Shown here in pieces: positions 47,001 to 59,167 of a DNA stretch of 64,000 nt. Below the pieces are notes generated by a model. The model had not been told where the DNA came from. It searched no databases and was given only the letters and a program-made list of their open reading frames with translations. Every line of letters starts with the position of its first letter. The stretch's first letter is position 1. Source of the stretch: Trichosanthes cucumerina (Eukaryota > Streptophyta > Magnoliopsida > Cucurbitales > Cucurbitaceae); NCBI GenBank assembly GCA_036507285.1, contig CM071843.1, positions 47,881,153 to 47,945,152 of the forward strand, written 5' to 3'. The position numbers and the translations under genes were made by a program.

Positions 47001-47779
47001 TATCGTTTTACCCCTGTGATTACCTCTTGTTCCTTAAGTACCACTGATCCTCTAATGAACAACTAGTTTATGGTCCTACCATAAACAAAGTCCCTCTTGG
47101 GCAAGTGAGAGGGTGGACCCCCGTTGTTCAAGACTTGGATGCAGTTCTTAAGAGAACAACCTATCTAATTTTCTAGCTCGAGAACGAGTAAATTCCATCT
47201 CGCAGAGTTAAGTTCCCAGCTCCCTACGAGGTTTTGTCCCTGAGAAGGTAGGCTTATTGAGTCGGCGACTCTGGCCACTCTCACCCATATTAGTCTAAGG
47301 ACAAACCCCTGTAGACAAGAGTTCGTAACCCGTTCAGGATTCAGGTTGAGTCACTAATGGTCATCTATAAACTATTAGACCTATTATGTTAACGGTGTTA
47401 CATCAGTAGGTTAATAATTTGCGGTTAGATCTTGTACGAACTCATCACACAGGATGCCTTCACTCGCATGTCAACTACATGAACGAGTTAGATCGCCTTG
47501 TTTGTATCAAATACAAAGTGAGTCGCATCCATAGTGTTACCAAGATGAGTTTCCTAACCTTATCCATGTACTATAGACCATTTGGGTTATATATTCGAAC
47601 ATGATCCTACCTATGTGTCCACTACACACTAGTTCAAGATCTCATATTTATAACCCTGAATCTTAGTTTATTGGATTTAAGTTTTAAATGCGAGATTACA
47701 AGAATGGATGAAAATAACTCTTTATTCATTTCACCAAATAATTACAAACTACAAGATTTTAGAGCACAAAATCCCAACA
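44089..47779 (-). repeat. Copia-C 5' LTR split by a solo LTR
   Basis: 44089-44445 plus 46445-47779, about 1.69 kb without the insert. It starts TAAAGGGATC (TG changed to TA) next to the primer site and ends AAATCCCAACA. The nested insert sits in the 'atatatataggg' segment that is uninterrupted in copia-A and copia-B LTRs. Its end region is closest to the copia-D LTR. Confidence 0.88.
44446..46439 (-). mobile_element. Solo LTR, family S copy 2 (TSD TATAT)
   Basis: A 1,994-bp block starting TGATGGAAATCC and ending AAACCCCAACA, flanked by TATAT at 44441-44445 and 46440-46444. Homologous to the solo LTR at 35867-37830 and in the same orientation. No internal region. ORFs at 44642-44975 are chance frames. 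Confidence 0.93.
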
Positions 47780-48048
47780 TCGACTACCATCTCCAACGAT
47801 CGACAATAATCGTTGGCGACCATACCTAGAAACTGGTGATACTTTCTTAAACGATTATTGCCAGCAACGACTCCCAACGACGAACGACACTCTCATAGTT
47901 CAAAATAATATGAAATGTGCATGTGCTTAGTTAGTTCGCCTTTCTACTCCAATAATTTTTCTTTGGACTTACGAACTCGACTCATTGTTGCCATTACTTT
48001 TATTTTGTGAAGCATAATTATGTTTTGTGAATCATGTAAATAAACCCT
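47780..48048. other. Short spacer, no feature seen
   Basis: Follows the copia-C 5' LTR. A 'ccaacgat' and 'atcgttgg' inverted pair lies at about 47792-47816. Nothing else is recognised. Confidence 0.5.
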
Positions 48049-49530
48049 TGATAACTTACTAATATTTTGTGAATATTCTACTCCTACGTGAAGTTAGCTC
48101 TTAGAATAAGAGCTACGATTGAGCCTTTATTGTGATTATTTCTTGGTATTTTAGGCTTTCTTTTACTATTTTAGCTTTAGAAACCCTTGATTAGGTACTT
48201 TTGTGTGTTAATTGTCACAAAGTAGTTTTGAAGTACCTTAAGGCCATTAAAGTATTTTGCCTTATTGAATTTTGTTATTTTGGCCATTCATAGGAGCTTT
48301 TGGAAGGTAAAAAATTGTTAAGTGTAGAAAATGTGCTTTGAAGTGTTGGAGCTAGACAATTGCTGAAGGATTAAGTTTTGCTGGAGCATTTTCTGATAGC
48401 AGATTGCAGATTAGGCATGTGTGAGACGTTACATTAATTAAGCTGGACAAATTTTGCCACGTGAGTTGTTGAGAACCAATGGGAAGTTGTCAAACCTCCT
48501 TGCCTTGTCTATTCAACCCTTATTTCAAAAAGGATGAGATATAAAAGCTCTTTGTCATTTTTAGGGAGAAAAGATGAGAGAGAAGACAACTTTTGGTGGG
48601 AGATTTTAGAGAAAGGAGAACAAGACTTATTTTGGGAGGTGTTCCTCTTCTAGAAAGGAGCTGGAACAACAAGAAATAACCCTAGAAGATTCTCCCACCT
48701 ATCATTTCTTTATTTTCTTTACTCTTGAACTCTTTTTATATTGTAACTAGAGTTTTTAATCATGTTTAGAGTTTTGTTTACTATTTTATTGTTTTCTTTT
48801 CTTGCTATTATGAACTAATCACCTTTGGGGTGATGATTAAGAGATATTATATGTTGATTCAAGCTTAATGAAGGAGTAATTTCGTGCAATTTCTCACTCT
48901 TATGGTTTTTGTTTTTACTATTTAACTGAGATTTGTTTGCTCATCACATCTTAGCATTGTTTATTCCAATTTGAGAAAGGAAAAAGTAAATCGATTTCAA
49001 AGCATAACACTAGTTCTGATTAAGAGTTTTTTCTCTCAAGTGATTGAGGAGTCTAGGGATAGTCATTCACCTAGTGTTTATAGTTAGAAGCTAAATTGAG
49101 GCATTTAATGGAAATTAATTACATAAATTACAAGAAAATATGGGAAGATTCCTAGAGTTAATTGTTTTGGGTGTTGAAGCAAATTAGGATTCTAACATTA
49201 AGTTTGTTGAAGCATAATTTCATCCCTAATCCAATCCCCTTTTTACTGCTTTGATTTGAAAGCTTGATTTATTGCCTCTACTGTCTCTTTAACCTTTTAA
49301 GCATTACCTTTGAGCATTTTGTTTACTTTTTGTCCATTAAGTTTAGTTGCACAATTTTATGTTGGTTACTTGTCACTTCACTAAGTTCAACTCAAGCGCT
49401 GTGAATTTCCTTTAACTAATCCCTGAGGAGATAATAAAAACATATTTATCACTTGCTGCTATAGACTGTGTACACTTGCACAATTTAGGAGTGTTTCGTT
49501 GTTAATTCTTATACACCCTATTAAGCAACA
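48049..49530 (+). repeat. Probable Ty3/gypsy solo LTR or LTR relic
   Basis: Starts TGATAACTTACT (compare TGATAACTC at 5876 and 26063) and ends near TTAAGCAACA. Close to the end it has 'tatcacttgctgctatagac' and 'gtgtacacttgcac', the same blocks as in the Athila LTR end at 27775-27810. A purine-rich 'gagaaaagatgagagagaag' segment lies near 48570. The five bases on each side do not match, so the insertion boundaries are uncertain. Confidence 0.55.
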
Positions 49531-52020
49531 TGTGACACTAATGTTGAAATATATTGTTGTTTTCTTATCATCTTAAAAATGTAAAATATTGAAATCCTCT
49601 TTTTCAAAGATGTGCAATTTAGTACATGTGATTAACAAATGTAAGCAAATAATGTTCCTTTGCAAAAAAAAAAAAAAAAAAAAAAGAATATGTCGTGGTC
49701 AATGTGTTTTAAAAAAAAAACTCTCTTATAATGAAGACCTTATAACAATTGAAAAAAGTCATAATAAGTTCCTCATCGGTAAGTTCCAAAGAAGTTCAAT
49801 GTGTGTTTAGAAAATAAAATCTTAGATTTCTATATTTTGATAGAAGTTTAATGCGTTTAAAGAGAAAAAAAATATATTATTTTTTCTATCCATAAATTCA
49901 TATTTTTTGTTATAAAGAATGCAACATTTGATTTGAAACAAGTTTAATGTATAACAAAAAGAGAAAACAGAGCTACATTGCCTCTAGTTTGGAAGAAGTC
50001 AATTTTTTAAAAAAAGAAAGATAAAGAATGATGAATTTTTAAAGAAAGATCAATATTGAAATATATTTTTTTTAAGTGACCATCTGAATTCAATGTTAGA
50101 AAGTTGGAAAAATATGTTTTTGGATGAATAATTGGAAAAAATAAAAATAAAATAAACAAAAACAGTTAGCTAAAAATTAGTCTACTTCAAGTTACAAAAA
50201 ACTGAACCAGATACCCCAAACAAACTCAACCCAACTCTGCACTCCAAACGGAGACTTTCTGACTCAACTCAACCCAATTTTGCACTTCAAATACAGACTT
50301 CTGACAAACTAACTATGCCCTATTCAATCCAACTTTATTATGATAATCCTTATATGTATTATCTACCACCATATCTTCATCATCACATAATGGGACAAAT
50401 GGGTCAGGGTCGTGGTCAACACGTTGGCTAGGGTCAATGCATTGGCTAGCATTAACACATTAGATAGAGGTTTCTCGTAAGTTTGTATATTCATGCCCAC
50501 CTTTCTCATAGTGACATATAAAATGCACTAAATTCAGAACTGACATCACAATTGAAAACATTAAGTTCATTGCTTGATGATTAGGAATTGGTATTAGTAT
50601 ATACCTTATTGATCCTGATATCGTCGGTTCAGAGTGTCTATATACTATTTCTAACTAATTTGCCCTTACATCTACACCAAGTGACAATCAACATTTCAAC
50701 AAAACTGTTCAAACATAACTCCCACTATTAACATCAACAGAAAAAACCTCCACATGTTGGCCAATCATAATCGACTCTATCTACCCATCATCCATACAAT
50801 CATTTGTATATACAAAACAAATCCAAACATTATCTCCCATTTTCTATGAAAAATAAACTAGATACAAATTAGAAGTTATGTAATTCAATTAAGTAAAGTA
50901 CCATAAACACTAAATTTCAATTAAGAAACTACCATTCATGCAATGTTCTACATCTTAAAAAAAATGAAAAGAAAAAAATACATAAAAAATACAACCAAAA
51001 AATCTTTCTAAAAATTAAAACCAACCAATCTTAAAATAAATAAATAAATAAATAAAGTGAAATCTTAGAAAAATATACATCCATTTTTTTATTAAATACA
51101 TCTAAAGAAATCTTTATAAAAATTAAAACTAACCAATCTTTTTTTTTTTAAAAAAAATTTAAACACAACAAAATAAAAAAAAAAAATCCAACAAATCTTA
51201 AAAAAAACATAAATTTAACAAATTTTGAAGAAGAAAAATACACACACCCAACAAATATTAGAAAAAATAAACACACATCCAACAAATCTTAGAAAAAAGT
51301 CCAACAAGATGTTTACATTTCAATACACAAATTTAACCAATCTTATACTCATTCAACATATCTACAATAAAAACAACTAAAATCCCAAAAAATTAGTGAA
51401 AACGGTTTAAAACAACTTTCATGAATCTGATAAAAAGTAGTCCTCAAATATGATGAATTTTGTGTATCCAATGACCACAAAATGATCTCTTTGCTCCAAT
51501 GTCGATAAAGATCAAACTTGATACCTCAAATGACGATAAAATACTTCAAGCCCGAACAAAAAATGAGAGAAATAAATGTGTGTGGTTGTTTTTTTTTTCC
51601 TTTAAAGGGCTAAAAACAAAAGGGAGAGGGAGTCTTGAAATAAAATGGCAAAATGAGAGAAAGATGGTGAATTTTGGTTCTATGAGGTTGGTCTTAGAAA
51701 TCACAAATCAGATGGTAAATTTATTTTTATTTTTTAAAAATGATGGTTGTCTCTTCGACACATGACATTTGCTACTGTTTTTTTTTAAATGCAAGTGCAG
51801 ATTGAAGACGATGATTCGTTCTCACGACGTTAAGGCCATATTTTTATTTTTATAATAGGTTTGCAAATTTAAAATATTAAAAAAAAAATGTAAAAAAAAA
51901 AATAGAAAAAGAATAAAATGATAAAAAGGAAAGTACAGTTTTGTTAACTTCCAAGTTCCAACTTACAAGCTTTAAATCATCACGTAACAGTTAACAGTGT
52001 GAGAAAGATAGATATACCAA
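49531..52020. other. AT-rich intergenic DNA
   Basis: No gene recognised. Contains a poly(A) run at 49665-49685, many A-rich and T-rich tracts, and a (TAAA)n run near 51037-51055. An ORF at 51499-51765 shows Lys- and Phe-rich low-complexity sequence and no domain. The stretch just before 52020 is the upstream region of the Tat gene. Confidence 0.5.
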
Positions 52021-52030
52021 ACCAATCCCA

Positions 52031-52036
52031 CACGTG
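52031..52036 (+). promoter_or_regulatory. G-box (CACGTG) upstream of the Tat gene
   Basis: CACGTG sits in 'cccacacgtgaaaa', 118 bases before the start codon. G-boxes commonly bind bZIP/bHLH factors in light-regulated chloroplast genes. One short motif is weak evidence on its own. Confidence 0.35.
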
Positions 52037-52153
52037 AAAATTGCAACAAAAAACCAAAAATCCAAATAAATTAAACGAAAATCACAATCATCATCATCAA
52101 ACCGATAAACATTTCAGTTCCCAATCAAGACTTTTCCCTCAAGGACGGCCACC

Positions 52154-52492
52154 ATGGTAATCTCATCTGCAACTTTATCCTTCACTTCTTCCGTTCCCAG
52201 ACCTCCATCTCTTTCCCCTCCATTTTCCTCCTCCAAATCCGCCTTCTTCGCTAACAATGCCACCGCCAATTTCTTCAACAAAGGCGACCATACCCATTCT
52301 TCGCTACTGCGAATGACCAGGTTCAGAACCACGACCGATAGAGCTCACAAGGGTCTGACTTGTAATGCTCTGTTTGGCCTTGGAGTGCCTGAACTTGTTG
52401 TAATCGCCGGTGTTGCTGCTCTGGTTTTTGGCCCGAAGAAGTTGCCCGAAGTTGGGAAGAGTATTGGGAAAACGGTCAAGAGCTTCCAACAG
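52154..52492 (+). CDS. TATA: Thylakoid Sec-independent translocase subunit TatA (Tha4), exon 1
   Basis: 113 codons from an ATG in strong context (gccaccATGG) to a GT splice donor (CAACAG|GTATGT) at 52493. Residues 1 to about 68 are Ser-rich with basic residues, a typical chloroplast transit peptide. GLTCNALFGLGVPELVVIAG (67-86) then begins the mature protein: one membrane helix with the conserved Glu at 80, an FGP hinge at 92-94, and the amphipathic helix KKLPEVGKSIGKTVKSFQQ. In the family this protein assembles with Hcf106 and cpTatC in the thylakoid membrane to move folded proteins with twin-arginine signals. The acidic C-terminal tail, expected in the next exon, was not found. Reading on through the intron adds unrelated residues and a stop at 52556. 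Confidence 0.9.
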
Positions 52493-54690
52493 GTATGTTT
52501 GTTTGTGGTTTCAATCGATTGGGTCAGTTTGGTTGCTCGGAAATTGTATAATTGTTAGGGATTCGATATGGGGAAGGTTTTCTTTTCCACTGAATTTGGA
52601 TAGTATGTGATGTAGATGTTTGGCTTTCTCGTCTTTTCTGATAATATGGAAATTAAGTATTTGGTGATTGTTGCTTGGGATATTCGAATTGGGGAAGATT
52701 TTTACTGAATTTGGAATGATTTTGAATTGATGCAATCTATTTTTTAGCTAGCTAGATAACTTATCAACCTTTTCATGGGGCTTAAACGACAATTGTTTTG
52801 AATTAGACGAAGCCTTAATTTCCTGCCTTTTTTTTTGGAAGTACTTATAGAGAAATGCTTCACTTAAAAACAGTGCTATCAAAAGTCATCCCGAACATCT
52901 AAAATGAAGCAATTAATAATTCTGTAATTGACTGTCTGAATCTGTTATTCTGGCTCAGCAGTTGTGATAAAAAATTGGACTTAAATTGGTGGGAACCCCA
53001 CGCTCTTTCTTTAGAGGATGTCTATTATGTTGAATAAGAAAAGAAGACAAGTTCTTGGAAATCTCAATGGCATGGTCGTAACCTGTCTTACAACCTACCC
53101 AGTGTGCTTCTCACTTAATTTGTATATTTTGAGTGAAAAAGTTGGAAGACCATACCCACCTGTTCTTTCATTGTTCCTTCAGTCAGATGCCTTGATCTTC
53201 TTGTGTTGGAGAGTTCAATCTGGTGAGGGTCTTTTATGTGTCTATCACACTAAACCTTCACCAACCCCTCATTGGCCATCCTTTTAAGCGGAAAGCAAAT
53301 GTGTTTTGGGATTATAGCATCAAAGCCTGTATGTGGGAGGTGTGATTGGGATTATACCATCTTTGAATCTCTCAAAATTCTTTCAGAAAAGGGTGACTTT
53401 TTCTCCAAGAGGGGTGGGAGGAGGGGGTACTTTTTGTAATCCCCTTGGCTCATTTGAGTTGATTTATCATTTGTACATTTAAAAACTGATATGGTCATAA
53501 GCTTTCTTGAAGTTTTGAAAAACAATGCATCATTTTCTCAGTTTTTGTTTATGCCTTTGATCCCAAGGTAAGAAATCCCTTCTTTTGCAATTTACTAAAT
53601 TTTTTTTAAAAAATAAAACCAATTCCTTCCAGTTTCACCCATCCTGTAGCCCTTGATGGTCTTCACTGGCCACCCTGACACAGTCCTATATTTGCTTGTC
53701 ATTCAGAAAGGCCCCTAAGATATTGAAAGGGTGCATCAACTACTTCCTTGAGCCTTTAGCTGTCACATTGGAATTAATTTCAAGCTAGTGATGAGGCCAA
53801 TGGGTTTGAAATCCCGAAGTTTACTTATGTCACTGTCTTTTAGTAGGAAAAATCAATGAAATAAGCAATGGTCTCCCCTGCTATATAGAAATCTTGCAAA
53901 GCATCCTTAATCTTTTGCTTCGCAACCTCCTAATTGTCTTAGAAAAAAGACTTCAGAGATTTATTCCATTGTATGTTAATAACTACATCTCTTCGGCTTC
54001 TAAAGGCCTTCCTAGCCAGAATCTATCTCCATTGACTGTTGGAGACCAAGGACCAGTTGACTTCCAATTTTCCAAAAACAGTTTATCTATGCACGCAGCT
54101 GCATAAAGATTGGAAAATAGCTGAAAATTTCCCTCTTCACACACTATTCTCTTGTAGGAACCTACTCTCTATCCTAGAGAAATTTAAATTCTTACGAAAG
54201 GAAGTTGAAGGTTTTCCTTTTCTTATCTTTCCTATCTAGTGTTGACAATGCAGTGTTGACATGGCTGTCTATACAATCTTTGTTCGTTTATAGTTATACT
54301 ACCATTTATGAAGGATGCAAATCATGTAGTTTACTCAGGTAGAGGTTCGGTTTTACTTAAATTAAAACTAAAATCATCCTGGTGTTTATTTTTGTTTGGT
54401 TTATTATTATTTTTTGATAGAAAACAGAGAGAAATATATTGAACAGAAGAGAAAAGGACTGGAGGTAGAGGAAACCCCCTTCCAGGGAAAACTACTTGAC
54501 AAGAATTTTCCAATCGCTGACAATCATCAAGAAACTGTAGTTACAAAGGAATTTAGTATCACGTTTTTGCAAGTTAATTAATTATTTAGGTCCCATTTGA
54601 TTATTATTTTCTTTTTAGTTTTGTTTTTAAAATTTAAATCTATACCTAAAGAGAGAATGAGTGGTATTAGGAACAAACATGATAAAGTTG
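52493..54690 (+). other. Presumed intron or degenerate DNA downstream of the Tat exon
   Basis: Starts with GTATGT. No exon encoding a Lys/Glu-rich Tat tail was seen in any frame. ORFs at 53018 and 53894 show no known domain. Whether this is a real intron depends on an exon 2 further right. Confidence 0.5.
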
Positions 54691-54950
54691 ATAGAGAAGA
54701 ATAAGAGTGGTAGGAGTGAGTGGAAGTACCTTGCGCTTTCTCTGTCCCAATTGGGTATAAGACTTTTAGGTTCTCGATTGATGAAAAATATAGGAGTGGC
54801 AAAGTGAGTGAAAGAGTTATTAATTTAAGTTCATTCAACAGCTTGGGTTGGAGATTGTATGGGAATTTTAGTGGATATGATGCGACAACACTAGGGCCAG
54901 GGGCTAGGGCAATCCTTTCATTATGTGAACCTCCCCAGCACAAATGCTAG
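54691..54950 (+). other. Unrecognised ORF fragment
   Basis: An open stretch of about 80 codons (from 54720) with RLYGNFSGYDATTLGPGARA and a C-terminal CEPPQHKC. It has the look of a degenerate transposon ORF, perhaps the first ORF of a LINE, but I cannot name a family. Confidence 0.3.
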
Positions 54951-56280
54951 CACTTTTGAATCAACCTGGATGAGCTTAAGGAAAGCTAGATTTGGATTAC
55001 CTTTTGGCCAAGGACCAAGAGATTAGAGAATTTGTCCTTTTCTCAGATTGAAACACTCCATAAGTTTGATGATCAACTAAACTTGATTGCTTCAAATATG
55101 CAAGGCTAAGTATTAGACTTGCGAAAGGAAACACACTCTCAACAATTTATGAGGGAACTTGGGAACTTGATCAAATTTATTAAAACTCAAAAGTTAATTT
55201 CTTAAACAAGTCACTCCTTGGGTTTATATGGCCAAAAGTGAACGAAAGTCAAACTAGGACTCCTATCTAATTTAGGTTTCTCAAAACAATTTGTGAATAA
55301 TTAAAACCTATTCTAAAAATAATAAAATGAAGATAAGTGGTTCCAAATTATAACGAAATTTAAACTAGAATTTCGGTCTAATTTGGGATTCCTAAATAAA
55401 TCAGAGAATAATTAAATTATGGAATGAAACACTGAATAAACGCTAAATAGTAAGGCCACATGTTGGGCATATAAAAGATAGAAATATCCCTAATCTAACA
55501 TTGACCTAGAGGGGTAAAATTGAAAAAAATATAAAACAACATCAAAAGTTAAAAAATGTAGAATTGAAGACGTAACAAAGTTGTGTTGCCCACCTTGTAG
55601 CCCTGCTTCTGGATCATCAAGAAATGATTAAAAAAGGATTTTGTGGCCCTTTCATTCTCTTTGGGAGAGATCTGCCATTTCCTCTAAAGGGTCTTCATTT
55701 TGGTCTATCGTCTCTGGTCTCTTCTTTGCTTGATCCTCCATATGATGTCTCTTGTAAAGATTTTCATTTTCTCTATGTTGATCTCTCTTGATATGCTTTC
55801 GATTCGTCTTTGATGGATTTTGGCGCCTGGAGCTTGATGGGGTCCCTTGGTTCATGTCAAGAGAATTCAAGAAATAATAGATTGTTTTTGACAATCAAGA
55901 TATGGTGTTTTTGTGGGTGGAATTGGAAATGACTCAAAGATTTGATTTGTAAGTATCCGTAGAAGTAGAAGAAAAGTCTAGATCATATTGAGGATAAGAA
56001 TGGGCTGAACCAGGAGAAAGAAGAGGTTTAAGGAACTTGTATGGAGGAAGATGATTGGTGTAGGGTGGTAAAGCGAATGCAAGACTGGATGAAGGAAGAA
56101 AATTAGAGTTTATAAAAGAAAGGAGTGGGAATTAAAGACTAATGAGATAGAAGACCAACAGAATCTACAAGGAGTGGGAATTAGAGATTCAACAAGATAA
56201 AGTGGGAAAAAATTATTATTACTAGGTTGTGTTTCCATGATTGTTGGTATGATGTTCTTGATCCATTGAATATGACGATT
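54951..56280. other. AT-rich stretch without a recognised gene
   Basis: The minus-strand ORF at 55652-55894 is rich in Arg, Lys, Glu and Asn, with no domain. Nothing else was supported. Confidence 0.45.
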
Positions 56281-56510
56281 AATGGGGATTTCATGGGGAG
56301 ATATTGAGATGTCTTGCTGCGGAATTGGCAAAAGATTTGTGTCCAGGTTGGATGGGTGACTGTAGGTGACTTTTCTATGAATTTTGAAGATTGGAATGAA
56401 AAGATTTATGGGCGAGCAAAGGTGTTACTTTGTTATGGGTGGGAAAAAGTGCTACCTGGTTTATCCATTAATAGGTGGAAGGAGAGTCTATTCTCTCTTC
56501 TACACGATAA
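56281..56510 (+). pseudogene. Possible LINE ORF1 (DUF4283-like) fragment
   Basis: The plus frame encodes LRNWQKICVQVGWVTVGDFS, NFEDWNEKIYGRAKVLLCYG and a Trp/Leu-rich end, resembling DUF4283 regions of plant LINE first ORFs. It ends where gypsy integrase sequence begins on the other strand. Resemblance is by eye. Confidence 0.35.
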
Positions 56511-57300
56511 GGGCCAAAATATTTGGGAGATAGTTTTTTATTCCTCTTCTTTGCAAGAGAGGTCTGACGATAAGGCCTCAGCTTCAAGAATACCATGTCT
56601 CCTACATCAAGGGCAACCTCCCATCTTTTCTTATCAGCAAATTTTTTTCATTCTATCCTTGGCCATACACCAATGGGTCTTCAAAGCATCTAAAGCGACA
56701 TCCTTACTTATCAACTGCTGTTCCAAGGTCTCACTTGATGTTTTCACAGCTCCATAAGACAACAAAGGAGGTGGAGGTCGACCATACACTGCCTGAAATG
56801 GAGTAATCCCTTTAGAGCTATGACAGGTAGTATTATACCAATACTCTGCCCAACTCAACCATGTACTACACCCTTTTGGCTTTTCACTACAAAAACACCG
56901 TATATAAGTCTCCATGCATTTATTAAGGGTCTTCGTTTGACCATCAGATTGTTCTAGAAATGACTTAAGAAGACCTTGTCACGATAAGATTTAATAGAGT
57001 GGGCATAACCATGTAAGCGAACAATCTCACGAATGAAGCTATCAACCATAGTCTTTGTTATGAAGGAGTGTTTTACTGCCACAAAGTGGGTCATTTTACT
57101 TAGTTTGTCAACAACAACCATTATCACATCATAACCTGCTGAGCGAGGCAACCCTTCTTTGAAATCTATTGATAAATCTTTCCAAATATGCTCAGGTGTT
57201 TCGAGGGGCATAAGAAGACTCCAGTGGTGATTGCCAAAGTTATATTATTCTGACAAATTACACAATTAGCCACGTATGACTTTGGGTCATCTTTCATTTC
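56511..57300 (-). pseudogene. Gypsy integrase remnant
   Basis: The zinc site half CVICQNN is at about 57240-57265. The core contains PLETPEHIWKDLSIDFKEGL (first catalytic Asp) and VVVDKLSKMTHFVAVKH at 57050-57200. After a gap the C-terminal part WLSWAEYWYNTTCHSSKGIT and FQAVYGRPPPPLL lies at 56745-56865, and DVGDMVFLKLRPYRQ near 56570. A frameshift and deletion near 56930-56970 removes the second and third catalytic regions. Confidence 0.88.
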
Positions 57301-57628
57301 TTCTCAATATAGTTCCCTTGCCAATCGCTTATATGTATGCAAAAACCCTTAATGCCCTTCCATAACCGAGTCATGGTATGTATGAAGAACAACTGGAATT
57401 AAAGTAGAAGATTTAGATAGCACTAACCTTCTTTTATATATTAGAGTCCCTTGCACCAACGAGAACTTGGGATCACTGTCTTCATCTTCCTTTTAACTTC
57501 TCAATTAATGCTCTGCAAATTTTGGGTTATTGGCAACTTATTCTCATACAGTGTCAACTTCCTCTGTGACAATTGTACTATTGGGGGAGGCGAGAAAGGG
57601 CATCAACAACTTTATTTCCAAATCCTGG

Positions 57629-58780
57629 TCAGTATTGCGCTTCAAAATCATAACCAATTAACTTGCCTACACATTGCTGATATTGGGGTTGAATTACCCT
57701 TTGATCTAACAGATTTTTTAAAGCCCTTTGATCTGTCCCCAACAGATAAGGACACCAACATTGGACAACAAAAACTATTGCCATCAATTCTCTTTCATAA
57801 ACAGATCGTGCTTGAGCTCTAGCCAATAATGTGTGACTATAATAAGCAATTGGCCATTGTCCTTGAACTAGAACTGCTCCCAACCCCATGCCCGAAGCAT
57901 CAGTTTCAATAGTAAATGGGCAGTTTAAATCAGGTAGAGACAGAATTGGAAGAGTCACCCTGGCTTTTTTCAAGGTGTCAAAAGTTGTAGTCGTTGCCTC
58001 ATAAGGACCTTTCTTCAACAATCGAGTTCGGGGAGCTGCTATCATTCCGTAGTCTTGGAAAAACCATCTGTAATATCCAATCAAGCTGAGGAATCCTTGA
58101 AGATCTTTGATAGATTGAGGCCTTGGTCACTCCCACATAGCTCGCACTTTCTCCAAATCAGCTTCTATGCCATGTTCAGAAATCCAATGGCCTAAGTACT
58201 CGGTTCGAGTCCTTGCAAATTGGCATTTCTTGTCATTGGGGTATAGTTGATTCTTTTGAAACACCACAGATAGATGTCGTTAATGGTCATCTTAACATTG
58301 ACCATAAATCAAAATGTCATCAAAGAACACAAGGATGAACTTGTCCAGGAAGGGACAAGGGTTTTGAAAATTTTGTTCATTAATGCTTGGAATGTTGAAG
58401 GAGCATTTGTCAAACCAAATGGCATCCCAAGGAATTTGTATCCTCATGAGTTCTGAAAGCATTCTTCTCTATATATTTTTCATGTACTCTAATCTGATGG
58501 TACCCAAACATTAAATCGATCTTCGAATATACCCTTGAACCATGAAGTTCATCCAACAATTCCTCTACAATGGGAATAGGAAATTTGTCAGGGATAGTTA
58601 CATTTTTCAACGCCCTGTAATCCAAGCAAAACCTCCATCCCCCATCCTTCTTTTTTCCAATATGACAAGTCTGGAGAAAGGACTATTGAATTATGCCTCC
58701 TACCAACATTTCTTCCACTAACTACTCAATTTCTCCCTTTTGCACATGTGCACACTGATATGGTCTAACATTGACCGGGT
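57629..58780 (-). pseudogene. Gypsy reverse transcriptase and RNase H remnant
   Basis: RT starts with MDYRALKNVTIPDKFPIP and DLMFGYHQIRVHE (58480-58625). The catalytic box reads VFFDDILIY in a shifted frame near 58310-58340. The IGYYRWFFQDYG block is at about 58050, then FTIETDASGMGLGAVLVQ (RNase H first Asp) near 57870-57925 and YERELMAIVFVVQ near 57770-57810. At least three frameshifts. Confidence 0.9.
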
Positions 58781-58792
58781 TAGTACCTTCTT

Positions 58793-59167
58793 TTAGATGT
58801 ATGTGATGGCCAATTTCCTCTTTGGAAGCAATGTTTCAGGCCACTGAAAAATATCTCTGTATTCCTTTATCAAATCCACTACAGAAGGGGGAAAATCACT
58901 TGTCTTCAATGAACTCTCTAAAGCCGTAGAGTCTGGTACAACTTCTAGAGCCTTAAATTTGATAAAAAATCCTTGGTCACTTGCCTCCCATGTTTTCATC
59001 ATCTTCTTTAAAGATACTTGGGACTTAGTCAAACTCGGGTCCCTTTTCAGAACAATCAGTTCCTCTCCCATTTCAATCTTAATTGTCAATGTGGGCCAAT
59101 GCACGCTTGTTAGAGATATCAATTTTCCCGTCGAGGACCTGCCCTTTACGGGGCGGGGAATTCTCAT
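58793..59167 (-). pseudogene. Gypsy protease-RT linker remnant
   Basis: A 124-codon minus-strand frame with GELIVLKRDPSLTKSQVSLK-like sequence and, near its end, VVDLIKEYRDIFQWPETLLP, the pre-RT motif found in chromovirus polyproteins. It ends at about 59167 where LTR-unrelated repetitive DNA begins. Confidence 0.75.

Larger units (their letters stand above)
29424..47779 (-). mobile_element. Copia-C: old Ty1/copia element, 3' part missing, carrying nested insertions
   Basis: Its pieces are integrase, protease and gag (29424-31682), then the leader (42636-44088) and 5' LTR (44089-47779), all on the minus strand. Copia-B sits between them with TSD CAAAC, and a solo LTR sits in the LTR with TSD TATAT. 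Integrase ends abruptly at 29424, before the third catalytic residue; RT, RNase H and the 3' LTR are not adjacent. The copia-D LTR at 3688-5766 is of the same sub-family and could be its lost end. Confidence 0.85.

Noticed and set aside
48049..49530. Complete solo LTR with target duplication
   Set aside because: The ends look LTR-like but the flanking five bases do not match, so only an LTR-like block is claimed.
49589..49810. 73-codon ORF with a poly-Lys run
   Set aside because: The Lys run is a poly(A) tract in AT-rich intergenic DNA; no domain or context supports a gene.
52114..52332. Minus-strand 72-codon ORF at the Tat exon
   Set aside because: Antisense shadow of the TatA exon, whose plus-strand protein is a clear family match.
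52493..52556. Tat protein reading on to the stop at 52556
   Set aside because: The residues after 52492 do not resemble Tat proteins and a consensus splice donor lies exactly at the end of conservation.
54396..54581. Second exon of the Tat gene
   Set aside because: It contains a KEF tripeptide, but lacks the Ala-Ala-Lys-Glu-Phe context and the acidic tail expected for Tha4, and no good acceptor keeps the phase.
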